Source: Magnetococcales bacterium DCbin2
GTDB taxonomy: Bacteria; Pseudomonadota; Magnetococcia; Magnetococcales; UBA8363
Direction of reading: 5' to 3'
NCBI GenBank assembly: GCA_002753615.1
Contig: PEAO01000005.1
Span: 1-60,614, forward strand
DNA length: 60,614 nt
Shown here: positions 44,398 to 53,028 of the stretch, piece by piece
Layout of the letters: every line of letters starts with the position of its first letter
Numbering within the stretch: position 1 is the stretch's first letter
Translations under genes and position numbers: made by a program
Notes under the pieces: generated by a model
The model's database searches: none
Seen by the model: the letters and a program-made list of their open reading frames with translations, nothing else
Told to the model about the DNA's origin: nothing

Positions 44398-45867
44398 TTA
44401 CTTCTTTTTAAAAGTTTTAATGCTGTATGATCTAAACGGGTACGTTTTCTTTATTTTAATGTACACAACGAGCATCAACAGCACTAAAAATGAAATAACA
44501 TACCAAATTAATAAAGATCTATTGGATTCATCTTGAGAGTCATATGTTCGCTTGATATTATCCGAATATTTTGTGATATTTTCTTGATATTCTTTTAATG
44601 ACAGTATAAGACTGTTGAGTCTTGCAGAATCACCTGTATACATATCAAGCAACTGCTTAAAGTCGTTAATTTGCCTTATTTTTTCATCTTCGTTGCCATT
44701 AACAGACGAAAATTTAATAAGAACTGACTGTCCATCAGACAATAATGAATTATACTCTGACAAAGATTTTTTCACAGCAGATAAAGTGTCTTTACTATCC
44801 TTGATTGTCAAATTATCAGTTAGACACAGCGATGATATTCTTTGCTGTTCTATTTTCAAACTCTTAAAATAATTTATCAATATGATTGAGAATACTTGAT
44901 CAAAGTATTTATTAATTTTTTCCTCAGTGGCTACTTCTGCAACCTGAGTAAAATATGAAGATGTTGAACCTTTGAAACGCAATTCAACGTGTGACAAATA
45001 TATTGAAAAAAGCAATGGTATTAAATCATTGTTTGGTTCTGCCATTAGTGCATATTTAAAATAATTTTCATTTAATAGTTTAAAATCTGGCGATTCTTCG
45101 TAAAGGGAGCTAACTGCAAATAAGAATGCCGGCAATGTTCTTATTTCTTCTAATTTTCTAGCTAATCTTATCGACAGATCAGACTGTATTGCTGCTTCTT
45201 TATATTCATTTGTCGCAAAATTTAAATATGACAAAAGCACTCTTATTTGAAGTTCATCTTTATCTTCCAGACCATCAAGACTAGACAAATTTATCGCCTC
45301 CTTTAATATGGATTGATTAAAATTACTATTTACAGGGTCTTCTTTTCTAAATTCTTTGATCTTTAAGAACGCTTTTTCATAACGATCTGAGCCAGTGGAT
45401 CTTAAAGGGGGAGGAAGTGTTAGCAAATTTTTGCTTTCTTCAACCAACTTATAATAGCTATAAGCAGATGATGCTTTAGAAATCGCAAAATCAAATACCA
45501 CATCAGTACTAAAACCTAAAGTGGTAGTTAACAAGGCTACACCTCCTATCATTCCAAACCCACCGCTTGCAATTGCTCCTCCTCCCAATAAGGCCAGTCC
45601 ATAATTGGTGGCTGCTATTCCTGACAGTCCTGCCGTATTCCCTATGAATGTACCGGTCGATACTACAATAGGTGACGCAACACCACCTGTAAGAAATATT
45701 GTAGCTGCTGCTATAATTGCAAAAATTCCTGCAATGATCCAACCGATGGTGGATGGTTCGCTATAGAAATAGTCAAAAGTACCTGGCTCACCAGCCCACA
45801 AATATCCAGATAAATATAAAAACAATGAAATCGAAACAATCGAACAAACAATAGGATTCTTAATCAT
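44398..45867 (-). CDS. AT-rich membrane protein with Gly-rich hydrophobic segment (unknown)
   Basis: A 489-residue protein from an island far richer in A+T than its surroundings. Residues 1-25 are a signal peptide ending LWA. A membrane helix at about 42-62 (IIAGIFAIIAAATIFLTGG) leads into a long glycine-rich hydrophobic stretch, about 72-125 (NTAGLSGIAATN, LALLGGGAIASGGFGMIGG). A helical, TPR-like part then covers about 140-430, and a C-terminal helix at about 448-470 (LLIWYVISFLVLLMLVVYI) ends in a basic tail. The Gly-rich region could be a membrane-inserting hairpin. Its ATG overlaps the stop of the upstream nuclease-like gene (TAATG), so the two are translationally coupled. Function unknown. 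Confidence 0.65.
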   Translation of the reverse strand: MIKNPIVCSIVSISLFLYLSGYLWAGEPGTFDYFYSEPSTIGWIIAGIFAIIAAATIFLTGGVASPIVVSTGTFIGNTAGLSGIAATNYGLALLGGGAIASGGFGMIGGVALLTTTLGFSTDVVFDFAISKASSAYSYYKLVEESKNLLTLPPPLRSTGSDRYEKAFLKIKEFRKEDPVNSNFNQSILKEAINLSSLDGLEDKDELQIRVLLSYLNFATNEYKEAAIQSDLSIRLARKLEEIRTLPAFLFAVSSLYEESPDFKLLNENYFKYALMAEPNNDLIPLLFSIYLSHVELRFKGSTSSYFTQVAEVATEEKINKYFDQVFSIILINYFKSLKIEQQRISSLCLTDNLTIKDSKDTLSAVKKSLSEYNSLLSDGQSVLIKFSSVNGNEDEKIRQINDFKQLLDMYTGDSARLNSLILSLKEYQENITKYSDNIKRTYDSQDESNRSLLIWYVISFLVLLMLVVYIKIKKTYPFRSYSIKTFKKK

Positions 45868-46676
45868 TATAGAACATTTATAAGTTGGTTGAGTTGAATT
45901 ATTTGCTCTTCTGGAGATCCAAAAATAACATTAACCCCTTTATTTTCCGATTCTTTTTGAATAATTTTCAAGACTGACGGATCAGCAGGGCGATTTGTAA
46001 AAGTAAATATTGGGTAAATATTGCTTGGTGATGATGAAGAATTTTTGTATGACACCAAACTTTCCATGTCTCTCCTAATCATAATCATATTTTCAAATAA
46101 AATATTGTCGTATGCTTTTGCCTCAATGGGAAAATATTTACCATTTTTGGAAAGAAAAACATCTATATCAGTCATTCTTTTTTTAATCCCATCATCAAAA
46201 CGTTCTCCAATTTTTTCAACATTGAAACCATTCTCTACTGCAGCATTAGATATTTTCAGTTCATTCAGATGTCCCTTAGTCCCTGCAATATTAAAACCTA
46301 TTACCTTACCAACAGTACCTCGGAATCCATCAACTCCGTGAAGATTTTTAAAGATTATCTCAGCCTCATTTTGATTAATTTTTTTCTGTTGAATGGCTAT
46401 TCTCATAAATGTATCCTCAATTGCATCTAATGGTAAATTCATTTTTCCAATAATATCCTTAACTTTATCAATATCATGTGCTTTTTGGATCATATTTGAT
46501 AATTTTACAATTTCTTCTTCTGGTAAAGATCTTTGAACTTTCCCAAGCTTGAAGGTATCGGATGCCACTTCAGCAGAATTTTTAATTAAATTCCCCCAAA
46601 ATGCGTTTACATCAACAGGGATTAAATTTAAGATTAATATGGCGATTATTGAAATTTTATATTTACAATAACGCAT
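45867..46676 (-). CDS. Exported protein with PD-(D/E)XK nuclease-like motif
   Basis: A 269-residue AT-rich gene product. Residues 1-25 form a signal peptide (ISIIAILILNLIPVDVNA). A helical middle is followed by a restriction-endonuclease-like core: HLNELKISNAAVENG with Glu139, then KKRMTDIDVFLS with Asp172 and YFPIEAKAYD with Glu185 and Lys187. That is the E...D...ExK order of PD-(D/E)XK enzymes. It is unusual for such a core to follow an export signal. That fits a secreted effector, contact-dependent toxin or periplasmic nuclease. The membrane protein downstream is coupled by a one-base overlap and could be an immunity, export or anchoring partner. Family name not recognised; motif reading moderate. 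Confidence 0.6.
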   Translation of the reverse strand: MRYCKYKISIIAILILNLIPVDVNAFWGNLIKNSAEVASDTFKLGKVQRSLPEEEIVKLSNMIQKAHDIDKVKDIIGKMNLPLDAIEDTFMRIAIQQKKINQNEAEIIFKNLHGVDGFRGTVGKVIGFNIAGTKGHLNELKISNAAVENGFNVEKIGERFDDGIKKRMTDIDVFLSKNGKYFPIEAKAYDNILFENMIMIRRDMESLVSYKNSSSSPSNIYPIFTFTNRPADPSVLKIIQKESENKGVNVIFGSPEEQIIQLNQLINVL

Positions 46677-46809
46677 CGCAACGATCCTCTATTAGCACAC
46701 AAAAAATATAGTCTACGATTTTAAAACAGATGGACCACAGCTAACCCGGCGAGGAGCAGGAAGAAATATCTCTGATTTTTTGTACCGTCTTGATGGGAAC
46801 GCGAAGATA

Positions 46810-46932
46810 AAAAAACTAAAGTTAAAAATTAAGGCCAAAACCCTGGGGCAATCCCCCCGCCCAATAATTTTCTAGGGGGGGGTGAACAAGTTAATGGCAC
46901 TGGGACCATCCCCCCCTAGACCCCCGCAATCG
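46810..46932 (-). repeat. Palindromic repeat family, copy D (partial), inverted relative to C
   Basis: Read on the minus strand from 46932, 7 nt after the neighbouring stop: CGATTGCGGGGGTCTAGGGG, a GGGA/TCCC hairpin, TGCCATTAACTTGTTCACC, then CTAGAAAATTATT and the arm GGGGGGATTGCCCCAGGGTTTTGG. This matches the left side of copies A and B. The right half is missing or decayed before the AT-rich genes begin. The 22-bp ends at 44203 and 46932 form an imperfect inverted pair around the two-gene cassette. Confidence 0.75.
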
Positions 46933-46938
46933 TTCCGA

Positions 46939-47727
46939 CTACACCCCCCCCGCAAAATCAGACAACAAAGCATTGGTCATCTGAACGCGGAATTTTTGTA
47001 CCTCTTCATCACACTGAGAAGAACGAATCGCCGTCGCCTGGTGATCCTCCAACTGTTGATTGAAAACCGGACGATCATTGCCCGTATGATACGCCTCCAA
47101 AAGATTGTTCAAGCTCTGAATCAACGAAGGGATATCCTTGGGATGATACGAACGGACAAAATCACGCAAAAATCCAAACTTTTCCAACGTAAACGTGTTC
47201 TTGGCAATCATCGCCTGCAAACACCGTCCAAGAAGATTGGGAAGCTGCGTCCAAACGTGACTACGCGCATAACTCATTCCCAAAGACAAATCCTCACCCA
47301 CCAAAAAACGTCCCAACATATCGCGAACATCCGCACTCACAGCCACACTCAAACGTAATAAATGCACATGCCGCTCAACGGCCACTTCCAACACCGGCAT
47401 CATCACCGTGTCATCACCAAAAATAACCTTCGATTCAAGTGCTTGCTGGGATAACTGGACGATAATGCTCCGTTCCTCCTCCCCCGATATCCCCTCCAAC
47501 GGTAAAAACGGCTCGCACGCAGCCCTGTCTTGCATCGATGGGGTAAACAACGGTGATACCAAAAGGTCTACCTCATACTCCTCCCGATGCTTTAAAACCC
47601 CGGCCTTCAAACCCAAAAGCGGATCCTCAACATTCAACTGGGTAGAAATAGCCGAAGCATTACGTGCCGAAAGGTACCGGTCGCCGGATAACTGACCACG
47701 AATAACACCCATAAGTTCAGCGTTCAC
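46939..47727 (-). CDS. Hypothetical cytosolic protein (262 aa)
   Basis: I do not recognise this gene. The GTG at 47727 has AAGGGG 9 nt upstream and is preferred over a TTG two codons earlier. The soluble product has no signal peptide. Segments include NAELMGVIRGQLSGDRYLS, VDLLVSPLFTPSMQDRAACE, ERHVHLLRLSVAVSADV and a helical C-terminal half (SLIQSLNNLLEAYHTG). It follows the EAL gene on the same strand with a strong terminator hairpin between them, so it may be expressed by read-through or as a partner of that gene. Repeat copy D begins 7 nt after its stop. Confidence 0.65.
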   Translation of the reverse strand: MNAELMGVIRGQLSGDRYLSARNASAISTQLNVEDPLLGLKAGVLKHREEYEVDLLVSPLFTPSMQDRAACEPFLPLEGISGEEERSIIVQLSQQALESKVIFGDDTVMMPVLEVAVERHVHLLRLSVAVSADVRDMLGRFLVGEDLSLGMSYARSHVWTQLPNLLGRCLQAMIAKNTFTLEKFGFLRDFVRSYHPKDIPSLIQSLNNLLEAYHTGNDRPVFNQQLEDHQATAIRSSQCDEEVQKFRVQMTNALLSDFAGGV

Positions 47728-47751
47728 AAGCAATCCCCTTGATCAAAACGT

Positions 47752-47795
47752 AAAAAGCCAGCCCAAAGTTTGACAAACAAACCCTGGACTGGCTT
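47752..47795 (-). terminator. Rho-independent terminator after the EAL gene
   Basis: On the minus strand AAGCCAGTCC...GGGTTTG pairs with CAAACTTTGGGCTGGCTT across a short TTTGT loop, followed by TTTTT. It stands 27 nt after the EAL stop and about 25 nt before the next gene's start, so it would separate or attenuate expression of the two co-directional genes. Confidence 0.85.
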
Positions 47796-47821
47796 ATCAT
47801 CAATCAGATGGTCTCTTCACG

Positions 47822-49108
47822 CTAGATAGCTTCTTCGTTCCAAAGCACATCACAACACAAGATATGAAGGTTTCCACCCACATGGACCGTAACCGAAAGC
47901 GTGGTGACGGTCTTCAAGCTGGCGATGGAACGATACGGCAAAGACATGTGTACCTTGCCGGGATCACGCATGGCATCCTGGAACCCCGAACGATGCGCAA
48001 CCGTCGCCCCACGAAGCTGTTGAATCGGTTTGAAACGTTTGTCAAGATTGTCCTTCTGCTCATGCGAATAAACGCTCTCCTCGTTCTGGACCCCCTTGGC
48101 ATCCAAAAGATAAACGCGCTTGACCCGATCCAACCCCAACAAAGGTTGCGCCGCCGTCTCCAAAGGAACCCCATCCGCCACCGACCAAGCACATTCCTGA
48201 AACTCACCCGAAAAAATACCCATTTCCATGGTGTTGTGTTTCAAATCCTGGTAATACCGCTTCTCCGCCCGTTCCACCAACACCTGGAAACTTCCAGGGG
48301 TGTCACCCGGAGTCCAACGCACCGGACGTGCCACATGGTCACCCCAATACTGCCCTTGGCAAAAATCAGCCTCCACCCGACGCGCCAAAAACGCCTCATC
48401 CTCGGATTCAATCTTCTCCATCAAAACCAACGCACCCGACGCATGAATGAGCGAAACCAACTTATTCAGCATCCGCTTGGCCTTCTTGGACTGCACCGCA
48501 TTCTCAATCGCACTGCGTTGCAGCTTGACGATATCGGGATTGTACTGCCACAACCGATCCAGATTGGCAGAAGCCCCGTTAAAATCATCAAAGAGAACCA
48601 AACAACCCAGATCCCGAATCTCCTTGACCTGCGTTCTGAAAATCTCTTCATTCTCGCCCGGATGCTCACGAATCATCACAACAACCTGGCTGGTCGGCAA
48701 ACCGTTCTTCTTCAAAACATCGTGGAAAAACCCCGTGTCCGGCTCCTTCCTCCCAACCATCGCCTTCGGCTGGATGTTGATGAACAGCCAACGATCATCA
48801 ATCCTAGATGACACAAAGTTTTTAACATGCAGAATCAACCGCATACGATCCATCTGCAACGCATCGTCGGGATTGGTCAGACCGGTAAAAATGTCAGCAC
48901 TCGACGACACGTTACCAGACTCGTCAACCCCCTGGAAAAACGCCTCAAATCCCACCTGGCGTTGATGGACAAAACTGAAAACTCGTTGAAAACCAGTCCC
49001 TACCTTTTTGTCCTTGTAGCGCGAAAAGAAAATCCCACCTTCTTCATGGACTGACTTTTCAAGCACCTCAAGACTCTTACCACCATACAAACCCGTTCCT
49101 GCGGTCAT
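47822..49108 (-). CDS. Divergent EAL-domain protein
   Basis: A 428-residue soluble protein with an EAL phosphodiesterase fold in the first 260 residues: VGFEAFFQGVDESG (EAF instead of EAL), WLFINIQPKAM, VVMIREHPGENEE, VLFDDFNGASANLDRLW, DIVKLQ, LVLMEKIESEDE and ADFCQGQYWG. Several catalytic acids of active enzymes are changed: the ELTE-like motif, the KxD lysine/aspartate pair and EGVE. Cyclic-di-GMP hydrolysis is therefore doubtful, and binding is possible. The C-terminal 150 residues resemble a Cache/CHASE-like sensor (FQECAWSVADGVPL, TLSVTVHVGGNLHIL). A clear terminator follows. Confidence 0.8.
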   Translation of the reverse strand: MTAGTGLYGGKSLEVLEKSVHEEGGIFFSRYKDKKVGTGFQRVFSFVHQRQVGFEAFFQGVDESGNVSSSADIFTGLTNPDDALQMDRMRLILHVKNFVSSRIDDRWLFINIQPKAMVGRKEPDTGFFHDVLKKNGLPTSQVVVMIREHPGENEEIFRTQVKEIRDLGCLVLFDDFNGASANLDRLWQYNPDIVKLQRSAIENAVQSKKAKRMLNKLVSLIHASGALVLMEKIESEDEAFLARRVEADFCQGQYWGDHVARPVRWTPGDTPGSFQVLVERAEKRYYQDLKHNTMEMGIFSGEFQECAWSVADGVPLETAAQPLLGLDRVKRVYLLDAKGVQNEESVYSHEQKDNLDKRFKPIQQLRGATVAHRSGFQDAMRDPGKVHMSLPYRSIASLKTVTTLSVTVHVGGNLHILCCDVLWNEEAI

Positions 49109-49281
49109 TTCTTGTCTCCTTTGGTTCCCTCAAATCACCTGTGCCCAAACGTGTACTCCGATCCAAACCGCCGTGAACCAACACCCCCACACCATCCACA
49201 CTGATCGACAACAACCACTCCGCGATCACAACACCGGGTGTTTACCCACAACCGTTTCGTCGGACTAAGCGACGGAAGCCC

Positions 49282-50928
49282 TTAAGCAGCACCTTTTTGT
49301 TTGGACTGCTGACCCTCCCATTCCGCCTCACGGTCAACGTTGGTAACACCGGCCAGTTCCTGAAGCAGACGCCAGTTGTCCAAACGCTCCTGTGCGGAGG
49401 CCTGAATCACTGCGCTGGGTTTGCCACCTTTGAAATGCTTGGAAAACCGACCTTCCGTCCGCGCAAAGGTGAGAAAATCCACCACCTCTTCCCCATCCTT
49501 GGTCTTGCGATGATGCCAATCCCGCTTGACGGACGGGTTACCCTGCAACGAAAGCCGAGATGCCAAAGTCGGCCCACCCTCTGGATTATGGACAAACACC
49601 GGGAACGCCCTGGACTCCACCGCCAAAAGTGCCTGCGAACAAGAAACATCGTCCGCAACCTGATGCTCCGGCTGACAGGTGGTGTAAATGTTGATCAGAG
49701 CCGGCCCCTGATAGCGCAACGCCTGCTCAACCCCCTTGTAAAAGTGACTGGTCATCGGACCCGCCGTCTGCACCACAAACACATTGGGATGCATCACGGC
49801 AATGTTGCCCAACTCCTTGCGGCGTTCCAACTTGCCCGCCATGACCGACCCATGAACCGCCATCTTGGCTTCCTGGCCGATGAAGGAAGCGGTGGAAGCC
49901 TGTCCCCCAGTGTTGGAATACACCTGGGTATCGACACAAACCGCCTTGATGTTCATCCCCGACGCCAACATCCGTGATAAGGATTGGAATCCGATATCCA
50001 ACATCGAACCATCACCACCCAAAGCCAGTACCACATGGTCCTTACGACCAATCTGGTCCCAGTGCGCCCGAATACCCATGGCCACCGTGGAACAGTTCTC
50101 AAACAATGAATTGACCCAGGGAACCCGGAACGGATTGTACGGATAGGTCGAACCATAAACCGTGTTACATCCCGTGTTGGCCGTGATGCCATACTTGGTG
50201 CCATAAACCTCGTGGGTAATGGCCAACAGTTGGCGCAACGCCGAGGTCTCACCGCACCCCATGCAGGATCCCGCACCACCCACATATTGGTTGGCACTGT
50301 CCTTGAGCATGATATCAACCTTAAGCTTCGGATTGATATACTCACGCGGCGTCTCGGGGGTTTTCTTGTAATAATCCCAGATTGCAAAATAATCGGGCAG
50401 ATTATCACGGGTCTTCTTGATCATCTTCAAAGACTTATGATCGCCGCAAGCCGTCACGCACTCGCCACAACCCTTGCATTTGGTCGGATCGACGAAGATA
50501 CCAAACCACCCCCCTTCGATCCCCCCAGCCTCACCTTTCTTCTTCTCGTAGGTCTTCCAAAATTTAGTCGTCTGTACAAACTGCCTGCGAATCAAAGCCT
50601 TGTTTTCTTCCGTATCAACAGAAGAAAGCGTCCCATCCAACCGGCTCCCAGGAACAACAAGTCCCCATATCGAAGAGTCCGGGCAATTCTGCACACACTC
50701 CATACAGGCAACACAGCTTTCCGCATCAAATTCGGGAAGATCGGGGGCAATATAGGAAAAATCCCGATAAGATCCGCTCCCTGCGGGAACCGCCGAAACA
50801 CCGACAAATAAATCCGCCGGTTGGCCCGACCCACTGCCTGAATTATAGGCATTGATAATTTCTCTCGCCCGCTTTACGTCGTACCACTCCGGGGTTGGTT
50901 CTGAATAAATCTTTGCACGTTGACTCAT
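49282..50928 (-). CDS. porB: Pyruvate:ferredoxin oxidoreductase, delta-beta subunit
   Basis: A 548-residue subunit with two 4Fe-4S motifs near the N-terminus (CVACMECVQNCPDSS and CKGCGECVTACGDH). The thiamine-diphosphate beta domain follows: GSCMGCGETSALRQL, ANTGCNTVYGSTYP and the TPP/Mg motif LGGDGSMLDIGFQ with YSNTGGQAS. These correspond to the C-terminal part of single-chain NifJ. The enzyme interconverts pyruvate plus CoA with acetyl-CoA, CO2 and reduced ferredoxin, and can run in reverse for CO2 fixation. The ATG at 50928 with GGAGAG upstream is preferred over one four codons earlier. It follows porA by 60 nt. A 2-oxoglutarate role cannot be excluded from motifs. Confidence 0.92.
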   Translation of the reverse strand: MSQRAKIYSEPTPEWYDVKRAREIINAYNSGSGSGQPADLFVGVSAVPAGSGSYRDFSYIAPDLPEFDAESCVACMECVQNCPDSSIWGLVVPGSRLDGTLSSVDTEENKALIRRQFVQTTKFWKTYEKKKGEAGGIEGGWFGIFVDPTKCKGCGECVTACGDHKSLKMIKKTRDNLPDYFAIWDYYKKTPETPREYINPKLKVDIMLKDSANQYVGGAGSCMGCGETSALRQLLAITHEVYGTKYGITANTGCNTVYGSTYPYNPFRVPWVNSLFENCSTVAMGIRAHWDQIGRKDHVVLALGGDGSMLDIGFQSLSRMLASGMNIKAVCVDTQVYSNTGGQASTASFIGQEAKMAVHGSVMAGKLERRKELGNIAVMHPNVFVVQTAGPMTSHFYKGVEQALRYQGPALINIYTTCQPEHQVADDVSCSQALLAVESRAFPVFVHNPEGGPTLASRLSLQGNPSVKRDWHHRKTKDGEEVVDFLTFARTEGRFSKHFKGGKPSAVIQASAQERLDNWRLLQELAGVTNVDREAEWEGQQSKQKGAA

Positions 50929-50988
50929 GACACTCTCCAAATTGGCAAACGGGTTTCCGTCAACAGGTCCGGTGACTGAAGGTGATGG

Positions 50989-53028
50989 TTAAATGAAGAA
51001 GGCGTTCACGTCCTTACCTTTGGCATCCCACTCCACTTTGCCCTCAGCCAGGACTTCTGGAGGCGTCGCATTCATAATGTCTCTCGTGACCTCCATGACC
51101 CGATCATAACCACGCTGGGCAGCTTGAAGATTATCCTCAACGACCTTCTCACCCCGCTTGCCAAAATATTTCGTCAAAGGTTTGCGGACACTCTTGAACA
51201 AATCCTCTTTGCTCATGCCCGCTTTTTCCCGGAACGGGGTGACGCGCAAAAACACACCCAACAACACAATCCCTTGGAACCTTTGAATCAACGACACATC
51301 CGAACGACAAGATTCCCGGGCGATCTCAATGGTATCCACACCATAGAAGTTGATATTCTTCTCCCGGATGAAATATTTCGCATACGGCGGCAAAGAATCC
51401 CACAAAGCTTCCGGCGTCAATTCATCCGTGTGTTGAAACACGATGCCGTTATCCTGCAAACCGACCAACGGGTTGCCCATGAACCAAGTCGTCGGATCCA
51501 TCAATGGGACAAATTCAACCTGCTGAAGTTCGCAATGGGTCAAAATCTTACCCACCGGCGTCACGGTAAGATACGTATTGGTCGGCAATCCCTTCTTCTC
51601 GGAACCATACTTCGGAGCCGCCTGAACCTTGAAATTGAAGATGTCACCCAACATCGAGGCAATAATCTTATTGGTGGTAATGGTCCCATACCCACCCACA
51701 GAGTGCGCCCGCACCGAAAAAGATCCCGGGGGACGAACATCCGGCTCTTCAATCACCTCCAGTGCCGTCGGATGGTCAATGGCCAGGGTGAAAAAGCGTT
51801 TCCGTTTTCCATCCAAGTTCATCATGTTCCGCACCACGGAGATGATATGACCCGGGGTCGTATCCCGTGAGCCAAGACCCGCAGCCCCAGAACAAACATA
51901 AGGGATGGTCGTCAGCTTATCAAATCCATCAATTCCCATAACCGCCTTGGCCAAAGCAGCCTCAACGTCCGTCGTCAGCGGATTATCCACCATGGTGGGG
52001 ATATCGCACCGTTCAATCACCGAAACCCCTTTGCAATTTTTGATCGCTGAAACCAGGGCTTCTGCCGGGAAAGGGCGATAGCTGACAATATTGACAACAC
52101 CAATCTTGACACCAAGGACATCACGCACGGAGTCAATAGCAGATACGGCGGTCTCTGACAACGTACCCATAGCAATGATAGCATACTCCGCATCGTCCAT
52201 CTGGACGTTCTCAATCAAGTCATAGCGACGACCCGTCAAACGATAAAACTCATCCATGCTTTGCTGAATCTGTCCCGGCAACTTGTCATAAAAAAACCGT
52301 TGACCAATTTTGCCCTGCATGTAGGCATCCTGATTCTGCACCACCCCAACCTGAAGCGGATAGTCGGTATCGAACACCCGCCGCATCATTATCCGGGGAT
52401 CCCCAAGGTATTCACGAATCAGTTCATCTTCTGGATAATTGAGGTTTTCAATGGTGTGCGTCCCCAAAAACCCGTCCTGGACATTCATCATGGGAATGAA
52501 TGATCTTTCCGCAACATGCCGGGAAATCAAGCACAAATCGGCGTTCGCCTGGACGCAGTTTCCAAACAGAATTCCCCATCCAACATCAGACACCCCCATC
52601 ACGTCGTCATGACCAGCATGAACGTTCAGCGATTGTGATGTCAAAGCGCGCGCACCAACATTGAGTACCTGGGGAAGCTTTTTACCTGATATGATATAAA
52701 GCACCTCTTTCATGAGGATTAAACCTTGACCCGAGGTGAAGTTGGTCACCCTTCCTCCAGCCAGTGCAAACCCTTCGCAAGCCGAAGCCGCAGAATGCTC
52801 CGATTCCAATTCCATCCATGCCAAGTCCTGGCCCCAAACATTCTTGAAGCCATTGGCCACAGCAATTTGAAACAGTTGCCCCATAATCGTCGATGACGTA
52901 ATGGGATAGGCAGCCGCTCCATCCGTCGCTCTGGTTTCTACATAGGAAATCGCATCGGAACCATCACCGGTCCCGGGAATTCCCGGATAGGGAAAGGCCT
53001 GTGGTTGTTCAGCTTTCGGCGTGGCCAT
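50989..53028 (-). CDS. porA: Pyruvate:ferredoxin oxidoreductase, alpha-gamma subunit
   Basis: A 679-residue subunit with the alpha domain first: DGAAAYPITSSTIMGQLFQI contains the conserved YPIT, then TNFTSGQGLILMKEVLYI and LNVHAGHDDVMGV. A transketolase C-like domain follows (YAIIAMGTLSETAVSAID and VSVIERCDIP). The gamma domain comes next (FSVRAHSVGGYGTITTNKII). Together with porB this equals a NifJ-type PFOR cut between gamma and delta domains. The ATG at 53028 has GGAGGG 8 nt before it, 40 codons inside the open frame. Oxygen-sensitive iron-sulfur chemistry points to microaerobic or anaerobic metabolism, possibly the reductive TCA cycle. Confidence 0.92.
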   Translation of the reverse strand: MATPKAEQPQAFPYPGIPGTGDGSDAISYVETRATDGAAAYPITSSTIMGQLFQIAVANGFKNVWGQDLAWMELESEHSAASACEGFALAGGRVTNFTSGQGLILMKEVLYIISGKKLPQVLNVGARALTSQSLNVHAGHDDVMGVSDVGWGILFGNCVQANADLCLISRHVAERSFIPMMNVQDGFLGTHTIENLNYPEDELIREYLGDPRIMMRRVFDTDYPLQVGVVQNQDAYMQGKIGQRFFYDKLPGQIQQSMDEFYRLTGRRYDLIENVQMDDAEYAIIAMGTLSETAVSAIDSVRDVLGVKIGVVNIVSYRPFPAEALVSAIKNCKGVSVIERCDIPTMVDNPLTTDVEAALAKAVMGIDGFDKLTTIPYVCSGAAGLGSRDTTPGHIISVVRNMMNLDGKRKRFFTLAIDHPTALEVIEEPDVRPPGSFSVRAHSVGGYGTITTNKIIASMLGDIFNFKVQAAPKYGSEKKGLPTNTYLTVTPVGKILTHCELQQVEFVPLMDPTTWFMGNPLVGLQDNGIVFQHTDELTPEALWDSLPPYAKYFIREKNINFYGVDTIEIARESCRSDVSLIQRFQGIVLLGVFLRVTPFREKAGMSKEDLFKSVRKPLTKYFGKRGEKVVEDNLQAAQRGYDRVMEVTRDIMNATPPEVLAEGKVEWDAKGKDVNAFFI

